From: UBA8444 sp964003875
Lineage (GTDB): Bacteria > Bacteroidota > Bacteroidia > Flavobacteriales > UBA7312
Reading direction: 5' to 3'
Length of the DNA stretch: 12,821 bases
Assembly (NCBI GenBank): GCA_964003875.1
Contig: CAXFLH010000035.1
Span: 1-12,821 of the forward strand
This document shows positions 1-6,543 of this stretch, one piece after another. The number at the start of each line of letters is the position of its first letter. Position 1 is the stretch's first letter. The translations under genes were made by a program, and so were the position numbers. The notes below the pieces were generated by a model. The model did not search any database. It was not told the origin of the DNA and saw only the letters and a program-made list of their open reading frames with translations.

Positions 1-255
1 TTCAACTTTATTTTCGGTAATGTGCTTGTAGATAGCTTCTTGAAGTAATTTATTCACTTCGTCTATCAATACGGATTTACCAATCATTTTTTTGACCTGA
101 CCCATCGGCACTTTACCCTTACGAAAACCAGGGATACTAGCCGTCTTTCTGTAATTGATAATAACCTCTTGTACTTTAGCTTCATAATCTTTTGCCGAAA
201 CTTCTACTTTAAGTTTAGCGTTCAAATCATCTAAGCTCTCTTGCGTGATATTCAT
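1..255 (-). CDS. tig: Trigger factor, N-terminal fragment (cut by window edge)
   Basis: Trigger factor is the ribosome-docked chaperone and peptidyl-prolyl isomerase that meets nascent chains at the tunnel exit. Only the first 85 residues are inside the window; the reading frame is open to base 1. The start is the ATG at 253-255, giving MNITQESLDDLNAKLKVEV. The family's ribosome-binding signature GFRKGKVP is at residues 43-50, so F44-R45-K46 sit exactly where the E. coli FRK motif does. The sequence before it, rich in K/E and ending YRKTASIP, also matches the N-terminal tail-binding domain. The isomerase and C-terminal domains lie outside. No Shine-Dalgarno sequence precedes the ATG, as usual in Bacteroidota. 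The identification is firm despite the truncation. Confidence 0.95.
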   Translation of the reverse strand, partial: MNITQESLDDLNAKLKVEVSAKDYEAKVQEVIINYRKTASIPGFRKGKVPMGQVKKMIGKSVLIDEVNKLLQEAIYKHITENKVE

Positions 256-502
256 ATTTGCTCTATTTTTTGAAGTCAGCTAAAGTAGTCATTTTCTGTA
301 CAATAGCACACAACTGTTTCAATCAATTAAATTTGCTGAAATTTCTTAATATTTGTAATAGAACATAAAACTAAAATTATAAAAAGATTACTTATATTGA
401 TTAGCTATCATTTTCGATAAAATCTTGTTCACAAAATAATACCAATATAATGTTATAGGGCGGCATAGTTTAAATCAAAAAATCCAAGAACAATAATAAA
501 TC
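256..502. other. Intergenic region with no recognised gene
   Basis: This 247-base AT-rich stretch separates the start of trigger factor from the stop of the M3 peptidase, both on the minus strand. Apart from the weak promoter candidate near 280-313, I find no open frame of useful length, no tRNA-like structure and no GC-rich hairpin followed by a T-tract. A short G/C island (around 459-466, within AT-only surroundings) is the only compositional feature. The peptidase transcript must end here or run on into tig. Confidence 0.6.
280..313 (-). promoter_or_regulatory. Weak candidate promoter for trigger factor
   Basis: On the minus strand, TACTTTAG (287-280) matches the Bacteroidota -7 consensus TAnnTTTG at all but one position. 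A TTG at 313-311 lies 23 bases upstream, at the long end of the allowed -33 spacing. Transcription would begin around base 274, leaving a leader of about 20 bases. The match is imperfect in an AT-rich gap, so this is only a candidate. Confidence 0.28.
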
Positions 503-2227
503 TTAGTTCATACTATTCAATTCTGCTTTGATGAAGTCGGCTAACTCTTTGACGTAATCTTGTGAGAAATTAAACTCTATACCTGCTGCTTGGTAAAGCT
601 CTCCAATGGATTTGGTGTAGCCTAATTTTAAAGCTGCATCGTAGTTATCTAAGGCGGTGTTTCCTAGCTGTTTGTAACTTCTCCACATAGCGATTGCGCC
701 CAATTGTGCCATACCATATTCTATATAATAAAAAGGCACTTCGTACAAATGTAATTGTCGTTGCCATATGTTCTGATGAGCTATTTCATGACCGTCCCAA
801 TTGACTAATGAACTACTTAAGTCAGACATAATGTTTTTCCATTCGGCACGTCTTTCATCTGCTGTATGCGGAGTAGTATAAATCCATTGTTGGAATTTGT
901 CAATAGCTGCAATCCAAGGTAAACCTTCCAAAACCTTTTGCATTTGTTCTTTCTTTGCCCTATTGAGTTCTTCTTGGTTGTCGTAAAACTCATCCCATGT
1001 ATCCATAGATATTAGCTCCATAGACATAGAAGCTAGTTCAGCCACTTCTGAAGGAACGCTTTTGAAGTCAGCTAAAGGTAAATCTCTACTTAAAAAAGAA
1101 TGGATAGCGTGTCCTCCTTCGTGCACCATCGTCACCAAATCTCTTTGCGAACCCACAGCATTCATATAAATAAAAGGAACACCTATTTCGTACAAAGGAT
1201 AATTAAATCCACCAGGAGCTTTGCCCTCTTTAGATTCTAAATCCAAATGCTTCATGGCCTTCATAGTTCTTAAACACTCGCCATAATACGGACGTAAACG
1301 CTCAAAACAACGGATAGATTTATTGATTAAATCTTCGCCGCCTTCAAAAGGTTTTAGAGGAGCTTTTCCGCTTGCATCAACTGAGGTATCCCAAGGCTTA
1401 TAATTTCCTAATCCCATCTTTTCCATTCGGCTTTTGTCAAAGTCTTCAATAATGGGTACTATCTCTTTAGCTATGGAATTATGAAAAGCATAACAATCTG
1501 CCGGGGTATAATCGAAACGACCCATAGCTGCAAATTTGTAATCTCTATAATTTTCAAAACCAGCATTTTTAGCAATCTGCTGACGTAGTGCTATCAGTTC
1601 GTCAAATAATTGGTCAAGAGCATCAACATCTTGCAATCGTCTATTATTGATAATATTAAACACTTCTTCACGCTTTTCTCTATTTGTTTCCTTCAAAAAC
1701 TGAGCTGCTTTTTGCATAGTCATTTTTTGACCGTCTATTTCCACTGTCATCTTAGCTGCAATAGCACCATACTCTTGTTGCTTGGTTTCCATTTCAACCA
1801 TCAAAGGAATATTTTCATCTCTATATATTTCGATAGCTTTTTGCAAACCTCTAAGGTAGATACGGTATTTTTCATTGTCCAATTCTTTCAAATATATACT
1901 GCTATTGAGTTTTACGTTTAATTGATGAGAAAAAGGGGCTACTTTTGGAGATATCTCTTGAATCCAAAAAGCAAAATCTTTAGCTAATTTTTGGTCTGTG
2001 GTATCAATATTCATCTTTATGTATCTCCAAGCCTGTTCTTCCTCCAAAACAGATTCTAACTCACTCCTATTCAGCATCCATTGCTCCAAGTCAGTTACAG
2101 AATTAATCTCTCTATCCAATAAAGATTTAAAATAAACTTCAATTTTTTCCCAACTGTCAACCATTAAATTTTCATCAATAAATTGTCTTTTTGGACGAGT
2201 CGGTATTTTTGCATTATTACTTTCCAT
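503..2227 (-). CDS. M3 family oligoendopeptidase (PepF-like zinc metallopeptidase)
   Basis: Predicted cytoplasmic zinc peptidase of the M3 (thimet oligopeptidase / oligoendopeptidase F) family, which trims short peptides. At 574 residues it is typical for the Bacteroidota group. The zinc site is visible: HEGGH at residues 369-373 (zinc ligands H369 and H373, catalytic E370), followed 24 residues later by E397 in the AELASMSMEL segment, the likely third zinc ligand as in PepF. The N-terminal half is alpha-helical and charged, as expected for the substrate-channel lobe. There is no signal peptide or membrane segment. The ATG at 2225-2227 lies 7 bases after the stop of the DUF5606 gene, so the two genes are almost certainly co-transcribed. 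The exact peptide substrate cannot be read from sequence. Confidence 0.95.
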   Translation of the reverse strand: MESNNAKIPTRPKRQFIDENLMVDSWEKIEVYFKSLLDREINSVTDLEQWMLNRSELESVLEEEQAWRYIKMNIDTTDQKLAKDFAFWIQEISPKVAPFSHQLNVKLNSSIYLKELDNEKYRIYLRGLQKAIEIYRDENIPLMVEMETKQQEYGAIAAKMTVEIDGQKMTMQKAAQFLKETNREKREEVFNIINNRRLQDVDALDQLFDELIALRQQIAKNAGFENYRDYKFAAMGRFDYTPADCYAFHNSIAKEIVPIIEDFDKSRMEKMGLGNYKPWDTSVDASGKAPLKPFEGGEDLINKSIRCFERLRPYYGECLRTMKAMKHLDLESKEGKAPGGFNYPLYEIGVPFIYMNAVGSQRDLVTMVHEGGHAIHSFLSRDLPLADFKSVPSEVAELASMSMELISMDTWDEFYDNQEELNRAKKEQMQKVLEGLPWIAAIDKFQQWIYTTPHTADERRAEWKNIMSDLSSSLVNWDGHEIAHQNIWQRQLHLYEVPFYYIEYGMAQLGAIAMWRSYKQLGNTALDNYDAALKLGYTKSIGELYQAAGIEFNFSQDYVKELADFIKAELNSMN

Positions 2228-2234
2228 AATGGTT

Positions 2235-2660
2235 TTATTTATCTTTTTTAACTTCTTTTTTAGCAGTTTCTTTTTTAGGTATTTCTATCAAGCCTTGTTC
2301 TTGCAAGATATTGTACCATTGTGCTAATTTTTTAATATCAGAATGATAAACTTGGTCTTCATCAAATTCAGGCAAAACGGCTCTCATCCAAGTAAACATT
2401 TCATCTTTTGGCGACTTGTGATTTATACAAGCTCCACCACTCTCTTTAACAGCAATAGTATCAAAAATATCACTTAATGGCACTGTATCAGAATAGGTAT
2501 ATATGCCAATATCTTCTAAAGCACTAACTTGATGAGAAGCGTAAAGTGGCATTCTCTTTTTATCAATTAATGACTCCACAACAATGGTGTTTTTGGCTTG
2601 ACTTATCATCTTGAAAAGACCTGGTTTTCCAGCAATGGATAAAATTCCTTCTAAGTTCAT
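2235..2660 (-). CDS. DUF5606 family protein
   Basis: Small soluble protein of 141 residues whose start, MNLEGILSIAGKPGLFKMIS, is characteristic of the DUF5606 family, conserved across Bacteroidota and of unknown function. Residues 1-75 look like a compact beta-rich domain (SIAGKPGLFK, then NTIVVESL and VSALEDIGIYTY). Residues 85-123 are helical (DEMFTWMRAVLPEFD, then KKLAQWYNIL). The last 15 or so residues are a lysine/glutamate-rich, probably disordered tail. There is no signal peptide or transmembrane helix, so it should be cytosolic. It is the first gene of a two-gene unit with the M3 oligopeptidase and has its own strong promoter upstream. The Bacteroidota-only distribution is family knowledge; any link to peptide turnover is inferred only from the neighbour. 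Confidence 0.9.
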   Translation of the reverse strand: MNLEGILSIAGKPGLFKMISQAKNTIVVESLIDKKRMPLYASHQVSALEDIGIYTYSDTVPLSDIFDTIAVKESGGACINHKSPKDEMFTWMRAVLPEFDEDQVYHSDIKKLAQWYNILQEQGLIEIPKKETAKKEVKKDK

Positions 2661-2679
2661 AATGTAAAAATTAGGGAAG

Positions 2680-2710
2680 CAAAGCTACACTTTTCACATT
2701 AGGGGTGCAA
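2680..2710 (-). promoter_or_regulatory. Bacteroidota-type promoter for the DUF5606 / M3 peptidase unit
   Basis: Read on the minus strand, TTG (2710-2708), a 20-base spacer and TAGCTTTG (2687-2680) fit the Bacteroidota sigma consensus TTG-N17-23-TAnnTTTG with no mismatch. Transcription should begin near base 2674, about 14 bases before the ATG. It lies in the 60-base gap after the stop of the HsdR-N-like gene, so the downstream pair can be expressed independently of it. Confidence 0.7.
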
Positions 2711-2720
2711 TAATTAAAAT

Positions 2721-3170
2721 CTAATTTTGATATTCTGGAATTTCCTTTAAGAAATCAAAAGATGCTTTATCATAATTCATTTGACAGCAATAGTGCTCTA
2801 AGCCATTAGAAACCATCAAATAGGGTACTTTTAAATCAAAATTATAACGTGCTATTTGCTCAAAAACCTTTTGGCTAATCTTGACACTTGGGGCTTTACA
2901 TTCTACTATAACTTTAGGTTTACCTGACGTATCAAAACAAACGATATCGGCACGTTTTTTCATACCGTTATACACCAATGCATGCTCTATAGACATCAAG
3001 GAAACGGGATATTTTTTATAGCCATTTAAGTAATGTACCAAATTTTGTCTTACCCACTCCTCGGGTGTCAGTTTGATGTATTTTTTTCTAACTTCATCAA
3101 AAATATATTCGGAACCTTCAATCCGTTTAAGTTTGAAGTCGTATTTTGGCAGGTTTAAATTAACTAGCAT
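2721..3170 (-). CDS. Stand-alone HsdR N-terminal-like (PD-(D/E)XK) protein
   Basis: This 149-residue protein resembles the N-terminal nuclease domain of type I restriction R subunits (HSDR_N_2-type) but has no helicase domain and no hsdM/hsdS nearby. The nuclease core is visible: D75 in KRADIVCFD, then E90-C-K92 in VIVECKAP, giving D-X14-E-X-K. E62 and Q105 are plausible extra active-site residues. The frame extends upstream to an ATG at 3224, but that start would overlap holA by 37 bases and add residues with no family resemblance. MLVNLNLPKYDF from 3170 matches how relatives begin, so I chose it. The gene is divergent from holA, separated by 17 bases, an arrangement I recall as common in Flavobacteriales. 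The function is unknown; a DNA-processing role is inferred from the fold and the neighbour. Confidence 0.87.
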   Translation of the reverse strand: MLVNLNLPKYDFKLKRIEGSEYIFDEVRKKYIKLTPEEWVRQNLVHYLNGYKKYPVSLMSIEHALVYNGMKKRADIVCFDTSGKPKVIVECKAPSVKISQKVFEQIARYNFDLKVPYLMVSNGLEHYCCQMNYDKASFDFLKEIPEYQN

Positions 3171-3187
3171 AGTAATAGCACAAAGAA

Positions 3188-4186
3188 ATGAATTTTGAAG
3201 CAATCCTTTCGGACTTAAAAGCAAAAAAATATCAGCCCGTGTATTTTCTAATGGGTGAAGAGAGCTATTATATAGACTACATCAGTGATTACATCACTAG
3301 CGAAGTACTTAACGACACAGAAAAAGAATTTAATCAAACGGTACTGTATGCTAAAGATATTGATGTTCAAACTGTAATTTCTACTGCCAAACAATTTCCG
3401 TTTATGGGTGAACGAATGGTAGTTATTGTCAAAGAGGCTCAGCAACTCAAAAAAATAGAACAGCTAGAGAACTACCTCAACAACCCTCAAGAATCAACCA
3501 TTCTTGTTTTTTGTCACAAATACAAATCTCTAGATAAACGCAAAAGCATTTACAAAACCTTATCTAAAAAAGCAGTCCTTTTTGAAAGTAAGAAATTGTA
3601 CGACAATCAAGTTCCTGCGTGGATAGTAAACTACCTCTCCTCCAAGCAATACAAGATTGGGCACAAGGCTTCTCACCTAATCGCTGAATATTTAGGAAAC
3701 GATTTAAATAAAGTCAGCAACGAACTAGATAAACTAATGATAATTACACCAACCAATAGTGAAATAACGGCGGAAAGTATTGAAACAAATATCGGCATCA
3801 GTAAAGACTACAACAATTTTGAATTGACTAATGCACTAGCTAAAAAGGATATTCTAAAATCTAATCGTATTGCCAACTTTTTTGCTCAAAACCCCAAAGA
3901 CAATCCCCTAGTTGTTAGCGTTGGCGTCATTTTCAATTTCTTCCAAAAAGTGCTGTTGTACCATACTCTAACTGATAAATCGAGCAATAATGCAGCACGA
4001 GTGCTGAAAGTAAACCCTTACTTCATTAAAGATTATCAAATGGCAGCCAGAAATTACAGCAAAAGAAAATCTATGGATATTATTGGACTGTGCAGAACTT
4101 ACGATATGAAATCCAAAGGCGTTGATAATTATTCCATAAATGACGGTGAATTGTTAAAAGAATTTTTGTTCAAAATTCTGCATTAA
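3188..4186 (+). CDS. holA: DNA polymerase III subunit delta
   Basis: Delta is the clamp-loader subunit that opens the beta sliding clamp during loading onto primed DNA. The 332-residue length is normal. The N-terminal segment QPVYFLMGEESYYIDYISD (residues 16-34) is the family hallmark, the degenerate AAA+ start that lacks a working Walker A lysine. The AAA+-like part runs to about residue 140, the small helical domain follows (WIVNYLSSKQYKIGHKAS onward, including LGNDLNKVSNELDKL), and the C-terminal collar domain begins near 215 (NALAKKDILKSNRI). The ATG at 3188 fits the known N-terminus. There is no good Shine-Dalgarno sequence and no clear promoter in the 17-base gap, so its promoter probably lies within the divergent nuclease-like gene. 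The next gene on this strand begins 31 bases downstream with its own promoter. Confidence 0.95.
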   Translation: MNFEAILSDLKAKKYQPVYFLMGEESYYIDYISDYITSEVLNDTEKEFNQTVLYAKDIDVQTVISTAKQFPFMGERMVVIVKEAQQLKKIEQLENYLNNPQESTILVFCHKYKSLDKRKSIYKTLSKKAVLFESKKLYDNQVPAWIVNYLSSKQYKIGHKASHLIAEYLGNDLNKVSNELDKLMIITPTNSEITAESIETNIGISKDYNNFELTNALAKKDILKSNRIANFFAQNPKDNPLVVSVGVIFNFFQKVLLYHTLTDKSSNNAARVLKVNPYFIKDYQMAARNYSKRKSMDIIGLCRTYDMKSKGVDNYSINDGELLKEFLFKILH

Positions 4187-4200
4187 AAACAATACCTTTG
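4166..4200 (+). promoter_or_regulatory. Promoter candidate for the TonB-dependent receptor
   Basis: TACCTTTG at 4193-4200, followed by C, is a perfect -7 element (TAnnTTTG). The best upstream TTG (4166-4168) is 24 bases away, one more than the usual range; TTC at 4169-4171 gives 21. The elements overlap the end of holA. Transcription should begin near 4206, leaving about 12 bases of leader before the ATG at 4218. Confidence 0.55.
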
Positions 4201-4217
4201 CCTCCTCAAATTGATTG

Positions 4218-6467
4218 ATGAAAACTAAACTAACTTTTCTACTATTACTCTTTGCTCAACTTACGCTTTTTGCTCAAAAAGGTAGCGTTAGAGGCTTCGT
4301 ATACGACAAAGAAAACGGAGAGCCTATTATGTTCTGTAATGTAATTATAGAAGGTAAGTCGATAGGAGCATCTACGGATGTTAATGGTTTCTTTAACATC
4401 ACCAATGTACCAGTAGGAAATCACACTTTATTCGTTACCTACATAGGTTACGACACCCTACGTCAAGAAATCACACTAAAAGACAAACAAATACTTAACC
4501 GAAAGTTAGAAATTTCACCCTCATCAGTACAGATAGAAACCGTGACAGTATCTGCCGACAGGCAAGAAATGAAAACTGAAGTAAAGGTATCTGTTACCAA
4601 GATTACCCCAAAAGATATTAAGCTAATCCCTGCTATTGGTGGCGAACCCGATTTAGCCCAATACCTTCAAGTTTTGCCTGGTGTAGTATTTACTGGCGAC
4701 CAAGGAGGACAACTATATATAAGAGGAGGTTCACCCATACAAAACAAAGTTTTACTCGATGGTATGATTGTTTACAACCCCTTTCACTCCATTGGTTTGT
4801 TCTCTGTATTCGATACGGATTTAATTAGAAATGCCGACATATATACTGGTGGCTTTGGAGCACAATATGGTGGACGTATTTCTTCCATTATGGACATCAC
4901 TACCAAAGACGGTAACAAAAATAGATTGGCCGGTAAAGTATCAACTAATAGCTTTGGTAGTAAGCTAATGCTGGAAGGTCCTTTCTTTAAAAAAGGTGGC
5001 AATGCTTCTTTCATACTTTCAGCCAAAACATCTTATCTTGATAAAAGCTCAAAACTACTTTACACCTACATAGATACGGCTGGTTTGCCATACAGTTATA
5101 CCGATTTATACGGTAAAATTTCTGTCAATAGTAGTAACGGAAGCAAGTGGAGCATGTTTGGCTATAACTATAGAGACAAGGTAAGTTATAGAGACGTATC
5201 CAATCTAGGTTGGAATTCAGGAGGTATCGGTAGTAACTTCATACTTGTACCCTCAGGAACGTCAACAATAATAGAAGGTACATTTGCTTATTCCTCCTAT
5301 CTCATTCGTCTGGAAGAAGCTATATTAAACCCTAGACAAAGTGGGGTCAATGGCTTTAACTTAGGGCTGAACTTTACGAGTTTCAATAACGAGAATGAAT
5401 TGCAATATGGACTTGAAGTTTTAGGGTATCAAACTGATTTTGACTTCACCAATGCTACTGGTTTAAAAACGGAGCAAAAAGAAAATTCAACTGAATTATC
5501 AGGTTTTTTAAGATATAAAATCAAAACCCAAAAACTAATCATAGAGCCTGGGGTTAGAATTTACAAATACAATTCTTTAGGCGCTACCTTTGAACCTAGA
5601 ATAGGTGCAAAATTTCTAGCTACTGACAATCTGCGTTTAAAATTAGCAGCAGGAAGATATTCTCAAAATTTGGTGAGCACCAACTCGGACCAAGATGTAG
5701 TGAACTTATTTTATGGTTTCCTTTCTGCTCCAGACAATCTACCCGATGAATTTAAAGGCGAAGAAATCGTCAATGGATTACAATTGGCAAACCACCTAAT
5801 TCTTGGTTTAGAATATGACATCTCCTCAAAGATTGACTTTAACCTAGAAGGCTACATCAAAGACTTTACCCAACTGACGAACATCAACAAAGAAAAAATT
5901 ACCCTATCTGACCCAGACTTTATCATAGAAGAAGGATTAGCAAAAGGGGTTGATGTTGTACTAAAATATAATGACCCTAAATTCTATTTTTGGTTGGTTT
6001 ACTCCCTTGGTCACATCACTAGGACAGGAGAAGATATAGAATATAACCCACACTTCGATAGAAGACACAACATAAACTTAGTCAGTACTTATAAGTTTGG
6101 TGCAGAAAACAATTGGAGTTTTGATGCCCGTTGGAATATCGGTTCAGGCTTTCCTTTTACCCAAACGCAAGGCTTCTACCCCTCACTTGACTTTTCTGAT
6201 GGTATAAATACCAACTACACATTAGAGAATGGCGAGTTAGGGATTATATATGCGGGGCTAAATCAAGGTAGATTACCTTGGTATCATCGCTTGGATATTG
6301 CATTAAAAAAACAACAGAAATTGAGTAAATACTCTACTTTCGAATGGAATGTTGGGGTTACTAATGTGTACAATAGAGAAAATATATTTTATTTCAACAG
6401 AATAGAATATAAACGAGTTAACCAATTACCATTTATGCCTAGTGTAGGCTTGAGTTTAACTTTTTAA
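4218..6467 (+). CDS. TonB-dependent outer membrane receptor with carboxypeptidase-like regulatory domain
   Basis: Outer-membrane beta-barrel importer driven by TonB-ExbBD. In the 749-residue product, residues 1-20 are a signal peptide ending LTLFAQ. Residues 23-107 form a CarbopepD_reg_2-like beta-sandwich (GSVRGFVYDKENGEPIMFCN, then TDVNGFFNITNVP). Residues about 122-230 are the plug, with LYIRGGSPIQNKVLLDG and the GGFGAQYGGRISS segment. The rest is barrel strands, closing with LSLTF, whose terminal phenylalanine suits BAM recognition. A TTG three bases earlier is in frame, but ATG 4218 gives the better signal peptide. No SusD-like lipoprotein follows, so a glycan-uptake pair is not supported; substrates of such lone receptors (metal chelates, cofactors, peptides) cannot be told from sequence. 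Expression is probably monocistronic: it has its own promoter, and a possible terminator follows. Confidence 0.92.
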   Translation: MKTKLTFLLLLFAQLTLFAQKGSVRGFVYDKENGEPIMFCNVIIEGKSIGASTDVNGFFNITNVPVGNHTLFVTYIGYDTLRQEITLKDKQILNRKLEISPSSVQIETVTVSADRQEMKTEVKVSVTKITPKDIKLIPAIGGEPDLAQYLQVLPGVVFTGDQGGQLYIRGGSPIQNKVLLDGMIVYNPFHSIGLFSVFDTDLIRNADIYTGGFGAQYGGRISSIMDITTKDGNKNRLAGKVSTNSFGSKLMLEGPFFKKGGNASFILSAKTSYLDKSSKLLYTYIDTAGLPYSYTDLYGKISVNSSNGSKWSMFGYNYRDKVSYRDVSNLGWNSGGIGSNFILVPSGTSTIIEGTFAYSSYLIRLEEAILNPRQSGVNGFNLGLNFTSFNNENELQYGLEVLGYQTDFDFTNATGLKTEQKENSTELSGFLRYKIKTQKLIIEPGVRIYKYNSLGATFEPRIGAKFLATDNLRLKLAAGRYSQNLVSTNSDQDVVNLFYGFLSAPDNLPDEFKGEEIVNGLQLANHLILGLEYDISSKIDFNLEGYIKDFTQLTNINKEKITLSDPDFIIEEGLAKGVDVVLKYNDPKFYFWLVYSLGHITRTGEDIEYNPHFDRRHNINLVSTYKFGAENNWSFDARWNIGSGFPFTQTQGFYPSLDFSDGINTNYTLENGELGIIYAGLNQGRLPWYHRLDIALKKQQKLSKYSTFEWNVGVTNVYNRENIFYFNRIEYKRVNQLPFMPSVGLSLTF

Positions 6468-6498
6468 AAAAAATCTATTTTCATCTTAGATTTTCTTT
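6466..6498 (+). terminator. Possible AT-rich intrinsic terminator after the TonB-dependent receptor
   Basis: The arm AAAATCTA (6470-6477) is the exact reverse complement of TAGATTTT (6487-6494), with a 9-base loop between them. The outer A-run and T-run can extend the stem past one mismatch, and a T-rich tail (TCTTTTA) follows. The stem has very low GC, so termination would be weak. It begins directly at the receptor stop codon, a sensible place. Confidence 0.4.
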
Positions 6499-6506
6499 TA
6501 ATTTCG
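6478..6506 (+). promoter_or_regulatory. Promoter candidate for pyrG-yidC
   Basis: TAATTTCG (6499-6506), followed by C, matches the -7 consensus TAnnTTTG with one substitution. The -33 region is poor: TTTTC at 6478-6482 ends 16 bases upstream, closer than usual. The start site would fall near 6512, leaving a leader of about 32 bases. The elements overlap the terminator hairpin and its T-tail. Confidence 0.38.
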
Positions 6507-6543
6507 CAAACAAGTAAATTTATATCAAATACCTAATTCTAAA

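Noticed and set aside
1610..1921. Open frame of 103 codons on the plus strand
   Set aside because: It lies antisense within the M3 peptidase, has low-complexity hydrophobic/histidine composition and no family resemblance; it is a shadow of the real gene.
2721..3170. Type I restriction-modification or anti-phage island
   Set aside because: Only the HsdR N-terminal-like domain is present. No methylase, specificity subunit, helicase, integrase or other defence gene is nearby, and the neighbours are core genes.
3142..3188. Promoter-like motifs near the holA / HsdR-N divergence (TATTTTGG at 3142 plus; TTTCTTTG at 3188-3181 minus)
   Set aside because: Each departs from the -7 consensus and has no TTG at an acceptable distance, so I did not list them as promoters.
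3171..3224. Upstream extension of the HsdR-N-like gene to an ATG at 3224
   Set aside because: It would overlap the holA start, and the extra residues do not resemble the family N-terminus; the ATG at 3170 does.
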